From assembly GCA_030704615.1 (NCBI GenBank), contig CM060731.1, positions 72,582,756 to 72,646,755 of the forward strand: DNA of 64,000 nucleotides, written 5' to 3'. Under the pieces are notes generated by a model that saw only the letters and a program-made list of their open reading frames with translations, had not been told where the DNA came from and did no database searches. Source of the DNA: Takakia lepidozioides. Lineage: Eukaryota > Streptophyta > Takakiopsida > Takakiales > Takakiaceae. The translations under genes were made by a program, and so were the position numbers. Position 1 is the first letter of the stretch, and each line of letters begins with the position of its first letter. Below are positions 12,456 to 26,000 of the stretch, one piece after another.

Positions 12456-14052
12456 GGTCCTCGATTCAACTGAACAGAAAAGACTCTAGAGATGAGGAAA
12501 ATGAAGGTACATTTCAGCTACCGTCCACTCCCTAACAGACTGCTGAACAATGTTGTGTACTCTGCGGCTCACAGCAAACGGAAGACTACAATTAGAGACA
12601 TTCTCAAAATCCTCCTCTGAGCTCTAGTGTAACGCCATGTACCCCTTTCTCACAAGCAGACGAAGAAGAAAGGAAGAGCGTGAAGAGAGGATGAAAAAAG
12701 CGGGAAAGGATTGTATTGGCTGCACAGGCTTCCTTATGGATGCGCTCAGTTTATCATCCGTAAGGACACATCCATTCCGTTTTCATCCCTGTGCATTCGA
12801 TGGACGTCGTCCATCTCCTCGTTACTCTCAATGGATGTATGAACCCAAGTACTTGGATGTATAATAAAGCTTTGCCTTCAGTAGATGAATGTATGTAGAT
12901 GGATGAAAAGTGATCATCCACCGATCTTGCAGTTGGAAGAAGTTGGTGCTGTACAACGAAGACGATGTGCGTCGTCCTTCTTCTTCGTTTTACGCGCTTA
13001 CGAACACAGGCTTCCTTATGGATGAGCTCAGTTAATCATCCGTTAGGACACATCCATTCAGTTTTCATCCCTGTGAATCGATGGACGTCATCCATCTCCT
13101 CGTAGTCCATAGGACTCTCAATGGATGTATGAACCCAAGTGTTTGGATGTATAGATAAAATTTTGCCCGTACTAGATGAGTGTATCTGGATAGATGAAAT
13201 AGTGATCATCCACCGATCTTGCAGTTGGAAGAAGTTGGTCTCTATACAACGAAGACGATGTGCGTCGTCCTTCTTCTTCGTTTTCGTCTTCGTCCTTCTT
13301 CTTCGCGTTTACGAAAGCAGCTGATTGCGGTGCCACGTGAGGGTTCAGCTGATTCACGGAGGTCGGCCAGATCCTGTGACATGGCCGAACAGCGATGCCA
13401 TTTGCGGTTTTGCAATGGTTTTGCCACAATTTGTATGCTGCACTCTCTTGCGAAAAGCTTAGGCTAAAGCAGAGCGGTTAGCTTAAACATAGCGGTTGGA
13501 TCTGGCTAAACCTATTGTGGCATATTGCATCCGCGCTACTGCCTTTTGTGAACACTACTGGTAAGAGATGTGGATATGGAAGCGATGCGTTTTATAGCGT
13601 TCTGGATTTGCAACAATCGGTGCATGAAATCGTGACCAGGAGAGAATAAGTGAAGCGTGTCAGTGGATTCGAAGGTCGAAGAGGACAGAGAGACGCCATG
13701 GCCATATAGACTGAGTAAGAAAGAGAATTATGTGGTGTAGATTGCAATAGCAGTGTGACTGCCCTTTGATTGAATGGAGTAAGAGCAGAGATGAGCAAAC
13801 GTGGAATTGGTGGAAGCGCGTGGCAACTGAGAGCTTTACAACCTCAGTGCACATAAGGGATCTCGCGCTCCGGTTTCTTTCAACTTTACACTGAGTTGAA
13901 AGACTTGTGGATTTGAGCATCTGCTTTGATATAGTGTTATATTTCGGTGAAAATAATGTCAGAAGTTCACAGCTTAGACGATGGCATTATATCACCGTAT
14001 CTTATATTGTTCGCGATCTAACCAGTGTTTTCTGAGTGTAGAAGGTATTATC
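12456..14052. promoter_or_regulatory. Shared divergent intergenic region, PRIM1 and CCDC146
   Basis: The two start codons face away from each other, 1.6 kb apart, so both promoters must lie here. No clear TATA box was assigned to either gene. The middle holds a tandem duplication described separately. The rest shows no coding potential, though an extra 5' exon of the CCDC146 gene could be hidden near 13950. Confidence 0.45.
12723..13286. repeat. Two-copy tandem duplication, about 282-bp period
   Basis: Copy 1 (about 12723-12994) and copy 2 (about 13005-13286) both start cacaggcttccttatggatg and share the blocks tcatccctgtg, ggacgtc, ctctcaatggatgtatgaac, tcatccaccgatcttgcagt and cgtcgtccttcttcttcg. 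Substitutions and small indels separate the copies. The gatg/catc-rich content gives both copies internal short repeats. Confidence 0.85.
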
Positions 14053-17000
14053 ATGTCGCACAACCAATCTCAGGAGATCGAGGAGCCACAACACTATATC
14101 AAGTTGGAAATTAAAAAAATTGAAGCGGTTAATGGATTGGACCAGCTAGTGGCCCAGAAACAGGTCAAAGCTGACAGAGCTGCTTTTGTCAAGCAAAAGT
14201 AAGGTTTTCCCTATCGATTTATTTGTGGTATTTAATATCTTACTAACGGAATAAGACGTCCATTAAGATGGAGTGGAATTTTGTAGTTGTCATGACAGTA
14301 AATTGCTGCTCGAGACACGTCAACCTGCACTCAATTTATCCCTTGGACTTACATGGAACAGCATCATTTGCTTTAGAAATGTCAGGTGGAGAAATGCTGA
14401 AGACATTATGTTCAATGTTCGATCTAGAAACACCCGGTTGTACAGGAAGGTTCACAGAGAGTCACAGAGATGACCTAACTTGAGCTGCTCATGCTTCAAA
14501 AAACCTTAAAAATCCCCAATTGCCCATTCTGGCATTCATAATATACCCACCAGGTTTGCATCGGGAATTTTTCACCGCTCTTCAATTTCCAGTGGTTCCA
14601 AATGTTAAGATGACTCTCTTTGTACAATGCATTCTCTCAATGTCAAACCTGACAGCTCAGGCTTGCTTGAGAGGTTACTTGATCAGTAGGTTTACACGGT
14701 TCATAGTTAATTCTAGACCATGACCAGGAGCTCTTCGGTTCAGATTTGAAGACCTGCGAGCTACCCTTGCTTCGAAGCTTGCTAGTGAAAGGAGGCTTAT
14801 TGGTGAGACAGAGGATTTGGCAGATAAAATTAAGGTTCACACATGCACCTTCGGACCTGATCTAGTTGATGGAATGAGAAATAGGAACTCCCATCGTTGT
14901 GGAGGACGGTCTAAAGTGTTATGGACAAAAGATTGGATCCATGTTTACATTAACCAGGACTTGCTGCTTTGTGCCGCATGGACTGTATGTAGATGGGTGC
15001 TGGTGGAGAGTGATCTGCTGTGTGTGAGCTGGTTTGCAGAATGGCAAAGAGGATCTAAAGAGGTTGGTGAAGGAGGCAGCCGCAGATGAGGAAGCATTGG
15101 AGTTGGTCAAGGAGGATGCTGAGCAGGCTGACGGTGAAGCCACTCTTGCAAGGCAACCACCCTCCTTGACTTCCATGACTGTTTTATTATATTTTACGGT
15201 CTCTAGAACGCAATTCTGCCGATTTCCCGTAATGTTGATTCTTGATTGAAGCAGTCTTTTCCTGGTTAAGGATGTAGCTTGTCTTCATCAATCAGTGTGC
15301 CACACATGATTAGTGTAGCAATTACACGGCCAAATGGATTTAAGTGAAGTTTTGCTGGGTTTTTATACACCAAAGTCGCACAGTCTAATTTTACCTTATT
15401 CTGGATTCAGCAGTGCAGAATTTATAGCCACAATTGAGAAGCTCTATTGGTCATTCATTTGCAATACTTATCACCACTATTGTCAACTACCTGTTATGAA
15501 CCTGCCCCTGCAAGTTATAGTTGCTTGAATAGAAGGTCTTAGTAGATTTTGTTTCTTTTCCTGTTGGATCCAAGAAGCAGTACAGTGGTCTCTTTGTTTC
15601 CAACAGAGTCAAGACTCTTTCAAACTTCATATAGCTCTGCTTTCTTGGCATCTGATCAGCTATAGTTGCAGTATGTGATCACACCATGTTTATCTTTGTT
15701 AATGCAGGGAGAGGGAGCAGAATCTCCTACTGGAATCTGGTGAGCTGGTTCGGATACGGGATGAATACAATAAAAAGATCGAGGAAATTGAACATGACCA
15801 TTTCAATGCAGTTGCTCCGATCATTGCACGCATGGGAGTTAGTCTCTTTCTTTCTCTTGTCCCATAAGTTCTTTGAGCTTTTTGCGGACTTACAAAGTAC
15901 CATTTTACTTCTCTAGCACTCTTGAGCTCCCCTTGGACACTATGAAGTTTCTGTCTTTCTTTAAGTACCATTTCATTTCATTTCATTTCATTTCTTTCTT
16001 TGCAATAGAACCTTTCAGCCAAATTACCTGTCTGCAGCTCTTATCTCCCTCTCTTCCAAGGGCATTCGGGAGGTTCAGGGTTGGCTCCCACAGTCTGCGG
16101 ATAGAGACTGGTAGGTGGGACAACCTGCAACATGAAGACTGCCTTTGCCCCGCCTGCATCGATGTGCAGAACAATTCTTCTTTCTGCAGCACCCAATCTC
16201 TCACAGAGGTCTTTCACTACGAGGATCAGAAATGCTTGGCCTTGAGCAATAGTTGCTTCTGGGCTGCTTGGGGAGGGTCCCTCTGTCTTTCTTGTTTCTT
16301 TCTTTCTCTCGACCAACTATCGTACTATCATGGTGTCCTCGTTACTTGCTAAACTGTTTGGGGCAGTAGTGGCCATGGAACTGGATGATTGGGCTGAGTC
16401 CTCTCGCATTCGTGCTGAGGGACAGGCTGGTTTCCGTCGCAACAGATCCACTATTGACCACATCTTCACTCTTCAGGTTATGGTGGAAAGTGCACGCTAT
16501 GACAAAAGAATGGTCTATGTTTGCTTCGTGGACTTTCACAAAGCCTTTGATTCAGTTCCTCGGGACCTTCTCCTCCAACGGCTCCATAGAGTGGAAGTCC
16601 CTCCAGACATCCTTTGTGCCATCTCTTCTATGTATGAGATTGTCACTGGCATGGTCAATGTCGCTGGCGAATTTTCAGCCGAGGTCCACAGCAACATTGG
16701 AGTCAAACAGGGCTGCCCCCTTTCACCTACCCTTTTCGGGATCTACATTGACGCCTTGGAGAATTACATATAAAAAAACCATGGGGTTGGGGTACCATTG
16801 GATGGGGGACCAACACAATCAGATCTCCTCTACGCTGATGATGTTGCCCTTTTGGCACAATCCCCGGTCTTCCTGCAACGCCATCTCAAAATTTTGGAAC
16901 AGTTCTGCATAGACTATGGGATGCAAGTCAATCTTAGCAAGACCAAGATCATGGTCTTCAATGGCCAGGCTGATCGTAGATTCATCTTCAACCAGCAGGA

Positions 17001-20000
17001 AATTGAGATTGTGAAATCATACCGGTACCTGGGTCTGGGTATCCACTCCCCCAAGTTTCACTTTGCAGCCACTGCCCTGGACAGATTGACTAAAGGTAAG
17101 GCGGCCTCTGTCCGCCTTCAGGCCAAATGCAAGCAAATACATCTGCGTCATCCCCCAACCAAAAAGTGGCTGTTTGACACCGTCGTCAGCCCTGCTACCA
17201 TCTATGGTTGTGAGTTCTGGGCACCTGGTGTCCCTGTCTCCTGGTGGGAAAAGAATCTGGAACCATTACAGTCATCTTTTCTCCAAGCTATGCATGGTGC
17301 CAGGAGCACAACTCCATCTCAGATCCTAGGTGCAGAGTTCGCATGTGTACCATTGCAATCCGAGGCCCTCTTCCGGCTTACAATCTTTCTCCATAGATTA
17401 CAGGCCCTTCCACTCAAGGGGCTCGTGGCAAGGGCCCTCACAACATCTATGAGGCTCAAAGCTGCAGGTTTCAGGAACTCCTGGTATGCTCGAGTGGACA
17501 GTTTATTTCAATGCAACGGACTCTCTACTGCTTTCCTATTACCAATGAATCCAGATGAGGTGGACATCACATCCAGACATGATCGCAACAGACTCATTAG
17601 GAGAGAGCTTATGGAATTACATGTCAAGAGAACTTGGAAGCTACCCAATCTCACGACAAAGCTCCTCTTCTATCGAGAGACATTCTTGGTGCTCCGCGAT
17701 GATAGAATCTTGAGACCAAATTACCTTTCAGCATCCTTATCTCCTTTCCTCCTGAGGGCATTGGGGCGGTTCAGGGTGGGTTCCCACAACCTACGGATAG
17801 AGACTGGCAGATGGGAAAACCTGCAACGGGAGGACCGCCTATGTCCAGCTTGCATAGGGCGCAGCCAGGAAATTGAAACTGAAGAACACTTCTTCTTCTA
17901 CTGCCCTCTATACTACGAGATCCGTGGGAGATTCCACTGTTTATTCAGTGGAACCCAAACTCTCACTGATGTCTTCCACTATGAGGATCACAAATGCTTG
18001 GCAGCCTACCTGCACGAGGCCTTCACCCTTAGACAATCGCTAGAACATTAATTGTTATTCTTGGTTTCTGGATTTGTTCCTCTCTCATGTTTTCTTTCAT
18101 TTTGTCCCATAAGCTCTATGAGCTTTCCGTGGACGTTATAAAGCACCATTTCATTTCATTTCTCTTTTCCCATAAGCTCTTTGAGCTTTCCGTGGATGTT
18201 ATAAAGTGCCATATTTCTTTGGTGAGTCAACTGGGCACCAATTCCCTGACTTAGCAACAAGAGATGAACAGCCCTTCTGCTAGCCATTCCCAAGAGGCTT
18301 ACCTCCTTACACGTAGTAACCCATGTCTAAGCATTTGAGATAGAGAAGAATGGAGAGCCGAGCTACTATGATTAGTGGAAGATACTGATGTCTTTGGCGA
18401 TTTTCCGTCCTTAGTACTGGTCAGTCTAGGGACCCCTAGCGCTCAGCAGCTACTGCATGAGGCACTCAGTCTACGAGTAACACTTGGGGTTTGATATGCT
18501 CTCTCCTGATTTCCACACATTCTGCACTAAGATTAGTTGGCCATTAAGCAACATGCTCTTCAAGGTGCTTCATTGGAAGGAGTCCGGTCTGATAAGTGTG
18601 GGTGAACATTGCAGATTGAAATTAAGAATGCAGGGGAAGAAATGGTGGAGAATGCTGCCAAAGTACAGACGTGTACCAAGGAGGTGCGCTCACTCATGTA
18701 AATCCTGGGCAGCCCAACACATGCTTTGAAATCAAAGTCTGTTAGTAATGAAACCAGCTTCGCCAGGCAGATGGTTACATAGGTTGAAAAAATGTATTTG
18801 TGCGACATTCCCACTACAATGTCTTTATTGAACTGAAACAAAATCCATATAAGAGGGTCTCAAAAGTGATTGTGACTTTGTCATACATCACTATGCATTC
18901 AAAGTCATCTCTGCTGGAATATATGCAGTTAACAACCATAATTCCAACTTTGATGGCCTTCATCATATTTTGTTTCTGCTAAGGACAATTCTATTTGCTA
19001 GGCCTGCTCCACACTTTGATATTGAAGGAGCCAAGAGGTGTATGCAGATAGAGGAGAGAAAAACATGGCAATCTCAGTGCGCAGAAGATATCCTTAAGCT
19101 TGTAAATGGGAAGAGAGACACAGATGCGACTCTGGCGGGCCTCGATGGGGTCCCTGAGAAGTATCGCAAACAGGTCCAGAGCTACATCCGCGTCGTCCCC
19201 ATTCCTCTTTGCCTGAGTTGTTTTGAAAATTCTGCTGTGCTTATTTGCTTTTGCTATCAATGTACAATATTATAATTAGGGAATTAATGAGTCAAGGTGC
19301 AGACTGCGGCATCTAGTGCAGATGGTGTAGAAGTGGTGATTCAACGATCAATCCCTTCATGATCCTAGCTGGCCCAATTTTCTTGTTGGCCTTTCACTCA
19401 GTCCATGCTCTCATCTTGGCAGGCACCCTAGTATGGGCAATTTGTTCCTTGGATTTTGGACATGGCTCATTTTTCTCTTAGCTGCGAAAGATAATTTCCC
19501 TCAATGTTTCTGCGGATCAAATTTCCAACGTTGACACTGAAACATCCTCTTAACTGTTAAGCTTGTCAATTCAATGTGGGTGAACACATAGTTCGTATAC
19601 GTGTTAGAATGGTTGCTCAGCTTCCTTAGAGGATACTGGATTATAGTCAACTGCTTGAGTTGATCATACACCAGGGCTGTGTTCACATGGATAAGATAAG
19701 TTGATTAAATAGAGAGGAAAATTTTACCAACACATCCTAGGTTTGGCAAGCATCAGCCTCACATATGTAGCTGATGCACATTTTTGAGCAATTCCTATCC
19801 TGGTTTCCATCTCAAAGCCCTTGCACCGCTCCTGAGCACTTGCCTCCTTGAGAAGCTGTTCTAACAGAAATATCGGTCAGTGTTCCAATCGCTGCAGGGC
19901 TCATGAATCCAATGTTTGAATCATATACTAGGGTAGCCTGTGCCGTGGGCCCAAGTGTCCAGTGTCATCTAAGTCCAAGTGCAATCCCCTATTCCAGGAA

Positions 20001-23000
20001 AGCCCACTTTGCTATTTTTCACGAATTTCCAGCGACCAAAAGTACTTGAAATTCCATATCTCCCACACCGCAGGTCCAAAAATTATGAGACCAAGTTGGT
20101 GCACCCCTCCTCATCGAGGGCTTTCCACGATACCAAGTACCAGGGCTGGGGCCCCGCGGTTTGGGAGATCTCAACGCTACAAAACAAAACAAAACAAAAC
20201 AAACAAACAAACAAACAAACTACCTTGCTTCATATATTGATATCCACCCTACCCTGCTGTTCTTTGTCTTCTTTCTTTCATCTATTATTCTCCTCCTCAA
20301 TGCAGGCTGCTGCAACAAATCCCAAGAACCACAACCTGTCCCTCTGTGGTGGCTAGCATGTCATCATATTCTGATTCCAGCTCCTATTCTAAAAGATTAG
20401 GTATGAAAACAGTCCTTGATATCTGTGATATGTGAATGTCAGGAATGGAACTAATTTAGTGGTGATGTAACCACATTGCAGTGTGATATACTGGTCAATG
20501 CGGTGCAATCTCTTCGAATACAAGAGGGGAAGTGGGTGGGCAAGGTAACACCTTGGGCCAAGTCTTTGGGAGGCAAATGGTTGGGATATAAAATCTGTTC
20601 TGGCAAAAAGTTTTGTAAAGTGTCTCCTTGATTGTGATTCTTTCTTTCTTTGCTGTTCTTTCAGTACATTCCAATACAGATAAGACTGCGCATCAATTTT
20701 GAGATGCTGGGTTATGTGTCCCTCTAGGTCAAGGAAGTTGAGGCAGCTATTCAGAGTTTCCATGTCACAAAGAGAGAGAAGACTGAGGAGCATGCTAGGG
20801 GTGCCATCGACATTGACAAAATGAAACTACTTGCGGAGCAGCAGGTAAGAATATCGTTTTGGAAGTATATTTGTAAGTTCTTTGATGAACATTTGTGAAC
20901 CTTTGGTGTAAAAGGTTATCAGTGTACACAATATAGTACATTGTTAGATGAGATGTAAGCAGCAAATCATCTGAGGGTGAATCATCAATACTACTTGCCT
21001 GTGTGAGCTAGTATGATAGCATGCAAAGAAATTCACAGCTCAGGAGCTTGTTATGTGTGGTGTTTCAGAACTAACAGTACGTGGAGTCAAATTGTGAGAC
21101 ACAACTATAGAGAAAATTGATACTGTTCAGTGGACTTTCCTGTATCTGTATGGTGTGGAAGATGTTCAGACAAGGTGGGAAACCAACAGTTGGAGGCTAT
21201 TGTGGGCAGTCCAGGCAATGGCACCGAAAATGTATCGGGGCTCAAGAGATTCACCGAAGCGACGAGACCTTGAAAGCACCCACCATACTTAGGAAACAAG
21301 ATGTCAGTAGATCTGTAACAGGTCCAGCCAACCCTCAGCATACTTGGTGGGCATGACGGTGCTGGAACTGCCATGTGGCAACAGCCAGGATGGCTGGTAT
21401 AGTTTTCACTGACACTTAGTACGACCTGGCCATAGTTTAGTTCGACTGTGTGCAAATGTGGTCTCATTACAAGTCTCCTGTTATGTTTCCTGTATGTCTT
21501 CTACCAGTGGAGTGAGTGCTCCTGTTGTTCTTAATCTCCAGGAGCGTGATGCAGGGGACATGCAAAAGGATCTGGAGGCGGCTAGCCTTGAAGTCGAGGA
21601 GTATCTTGGAGATAGGGTATGTGTCCGTCTCGGTACTTTTAGGATTGTGCAACCCTGGTAAACATGATGGTTATATAAGACATGATTGTAAATGTATCTT
21701 TTGACATCTTGTCAAGTGCTTATGTTTTCAATCCTACTTTATTTTCTCAACCTTTTAAAAAGATCTTTCTGCGTGCAGGCATGTAATGGAACTGAGGCTC
21801 AGGAGGAGATGAGGCTCAGGACGGACATTATTTTAATCTATACTGTCGTATTTAAAGGGTGACATGGACTCCATGCACCTATTTGTAGCAAGCAAGCGAC
21901 TAGTTCATCTGTAATCTGGCACTTGGCCACAATCTGTTTTTGAGCACTGAGTACTGACTTAGGTAACCCAACGGAGGGACAAGGGAAGTCCTGTAACCAT
22001 AAATTGAATAAAAATTGACATTACACATGAAGGTTGCAGCCCGACAGTCGCTCAGCATTGAGCTATTACTTAGAATGATTGCTATTAGGTTTGGTATGAG
22101 AACTCAGCATGAGCTAGAGGACTGTGAACCCTGAATTTTTGGATTCGGGTTGGGGAACAGGTGCAATTGGACATGATATTGATGGCTAAAGCGTCAGATC
22201 TCAAGCACGAAAATGATATATTGGTCAATCGTCTGAAAGAGAGGGACAGGGTTATCATACGATTGAAAGAGAGGGAGGATATTGTGGCACGTGTACAGTC
22301 CCAAATGCCCATCTTTATCCAAGAGAAGGAGAAAGTCCAGCGTCTGGTATATTTTCTGAACTTTCCCACAGAAGAAGGACAACCAGGATGGAGTTATCAG
22401 TAATTTACCAATTTCTCTGCCAAGAAAGTTTCTCATATTTTGACCACTAGTGTGGCCATGCTTACCTGGCTAACTAACAGATTGAATTTCGAAGGTTCCT
22501 GACTAAACAATACTTTTGCTGGTCAAATGAATCACTTGTTAAATACTCCAAAGAGGCTCCTGGGCCGTGCGTCCATAGTTTGTGGTGTCCTCTCAGGCAT
22601 GAGTGTGAATCTCCAAGTTAAGTACTATAGTCATTCTGAGATGTCTAAATGAAAGGCATGATGCAGCTTAAGTTTCTCCCAAGTTGTCCGAGTGAGGTCA
22701 ATCCTCAACATTGGCTTTTTCTTACTTGGGTGGTTTCCCTCAGGTGCATTTTAGCCCTTGTATGGTCATTTTTATGGGAAAAGATTGTTAAAGAGGCATG
22801 CTAGTAGGTGTGAACTGAGCACATCTCTCTGAAAGAGGGCCCTATGCAGCCATCACCTGAGTTATGTCCTTGGGAGGCCTAGAGAGCCCATCAACAGAGG
22901 AGAACCACAATAGTGGAAGTAGGAAGAACTAAAACAAGTAGAAGTACAGAATATCCATGGGACAAAACAAAACATCTAGAAACACCGAACTGTACCAAAT

Positions 23001-26000
23001 GTCAGCCAAAGAATGGTCGTCAAGGTTGAAGGCCTGTGCTAAAGATAAAGAGACACTATTCTCTGGCTGGGATAGGAAATGTAGCACACATAGGCAGCCC
23101 CAAATGAACTTTCTAAGGGAGAAAAACAAATGGTACTTGGTCTCAGGAAGTTTTATACCATTCACAGGAATCTCAAACAGCTTATGGCCCAAAGGAAGAT
23201 AGATAGAAGCCCCCAACACTAAGAAACCTACAACTTGTTGTAACTCATTCAGTTTGAAGGCAACGTCTTTAGCTTTCTTCTTCTACTTGCATTAGGAGCC
23301 AAGAGGGAGTAAGAAAGAAAGTAGATATATTTCTACCAGAGGAGGCCCAGAGGGGGCTATGGGAGACAGTGGAATAACAGATAGAATGTACTCTTGAGAC
23401 GTTGTTTGCTGTAGCCGTGTGGCCATAGACCCCATGCCCAGTTTGGGCGTGGAATAACAGATAGAGATTGAATGAAAGAAATATGTAACATCCATAGGGG
23501 GCCCCGAGTGCCCATTGGTGGGACAGAAAAAAGGTATTAATGTGTGTCCATATGGGTCCCAGGGCCCTTGGGAGAGAGGTTTGCTGAAGTTGTGATGGAG
23601 GTTTTCAGTTCATAAAGCTTTCTGTTGTGGAAATTTCCCCTTCTCCTCAGGAACAAAGGAGAGAATTAGTGCCTATCTCAAACAAAATGCACCCAATGGG
23701 ATCAAGCAATCTTTGGGAAATTTGATCCATGTATGATGTGTATCTGCACAACAGTTGGTGCATGCGGAGGCTGAGAGGAAGAAAGCGTTGACGCGTGTCG
23801 AAGAGCTCCGGAAGGACATTGACATAAGTATGAACAGCTTTATGGTGGCCGAAAAGCTTGGGAAAGAAGTGGCTGCCAAAGTTAAAGAATCCCACTTAGC
23901 AGTATGCAGCACTGAACTCTGGGACTCTGGGCTGATTATGATCATAACTATAAATTCTGCTATTGTACAGGTTTTGCAATCAATTCCTGTGGGTTCCACC
24001 AAATCCAATATTGGAGAGTTTTAGTGCCCGTCAAGGCTGCTCATGGTGTCAGCTGTCTGACGGTCTGATTTGCACAAAGTATCTCTTGTTTGTAGCAGTG
24101 AATCTTTAGTGATCATATGATGCACGGCTGTGTTCGTGGCACAATCCGTGATAGGACTCCGGAAGTTGCCAAGGTAGAGTAAGTCCTTCATCTATGTTTG
24201 CGCTTGGATGAAATCTACTCAATTCTGTCAAGCAGAAATATTGTCATCAGAATCTAGCCGAGTCCTGTCTTTCTCCATGACAGTTAAATCCAAGAGAAAA
24301 TTGGAAGTGTTTTTAGCATGATTAAATGTCAGATGGTATTGTTTCATTGGGGGAAAAGGTGCAAGTGCTGGAGAAAGAAGTAATGGTATGTGTAGAAGTG
24401 GACAGCAAGAGGAACCAGCACATCACAGAGCTTACCAACATGCGAGAACGGTTGTCCCGTGTTGCTGCTGTTAAAGTATAGTCTCTCACCAACTTCTTTG
24501 TTGTCTTGGACAAGACATTCTCTGAAAACGATTTGACTGTGCTACTGTAACATCTCTTTTGACCCCTCTTTTCATTGTCAGACCTTTACGGACAAAACCT
24601 CTCTGTAGAATGTGAACATGGTTTGCTTGAATTCCAAGCATACAGCTTCCAGTTGTAATCATTCCCTCTTAAGAATTTCTTGGAACATACTGAGGTACTG
24701 AGGTCTATATAAGTCATTTTGTGATTGCAGCATTCAAAGTGGAGAGAAACCGTGGAGAAAGTAGGCCTGCAAGAGAATTTTCTGGAGAACTTCCAGAAGA
24801 GAGAGATAGAACTGCAGCAGCAATACAAAGAATTTACAGTGCTTTACAATTTGGTCCGCAGTCAGCGGAACAAATATGCTGGCCTCATTCAGGTTTGTTG
24901 CAGTGTTGCTTTGACAATATCGTCCTCACTTCCCTCTGTTCTCTTTCAACATTCGATGGCTGCTTTCTCCTCATCTCTCAGTCTGTCAAAGAGTTCACAA
25001 ATCATGGTTAGATCTTCCAAAGCACTGAGTCTACTCTGGGAGACAGGCAAGCGCAGTGACCATTGAGGAGATGAAAGACAAAGTCAAGACTTGGAGCCAG
25101 GAAGTGGAGCAGCTCCAAAGTGAGGTTGTTTATAAGGAAAAAGTACTCAGGAGGATGCATACAGAATATTCAGCAAGTGTAAAAGGGCGCTCAGCAGTGC
25201 GCGATGAGATCACTAAGTGTGGGCTGGTTTTGAAGGAAAAAAAGGTTTATTTACTTTCAGCTATCTCTGATGCAGTGTGAGTTATTGACAGCCTGTTGCT
25301 CTCATGCAATAATTCCCTACGTAAAGTTCTTTGCTCGAATCAGCCTGGAAAAGCCCTTTCAAATGCCCATGCAACAGTCCAGCTAGTGGTCTTGAGTGTT
25401 TCTACCTGGCTGCTAGAGCTGGATATTCAGTTAGAAGCAGGTCATATTACAGCTTAAATTGGCCTAGCAGCACAGGCAGCTTAAATGGTGGCTCCTGTGA
25501 GTGACCAGGATGCATTGGGTGAGACAGTTTGTTGCGGAAGAGCAAGAGCTGGAAATAGTGAACGTGGAAGCCATTATCAATAAGGCCGAGAAGGATATGG
25601 TGAGGGCGCGTAAGATTTATGGTCTAGCTGTGAAAGATCGCAACCACACTGGAATAGCTCTTATTGATCGAAACGACGAGCTCTGCATTCTTTATGAAAA
25701 AGCAAACGTTCAGGTCTTTATGCTCTGCCACAAAATGGGTCTGATGGGTATTCCATGTTGCTGTAAGTGTAGCAATAGAGACATGCCACCAATGTGGGGA
25801 GCTGAAGTCTGTGAGAAGGACACCCTCTGTTGAAGGTTGATTTAGGATTCTGTGGCTAAGAGCTACTGGAGGTCTGACAACAGAAATAGAATTCATGTAA
25901 TGAATTGCAAGTGACCATGCTTCTAATGAACTGGTAGACAGTGCAGTTTCTGATTGAACATCTAGATATTTTCAATTGGCACTGCATACATCCATCCCAC

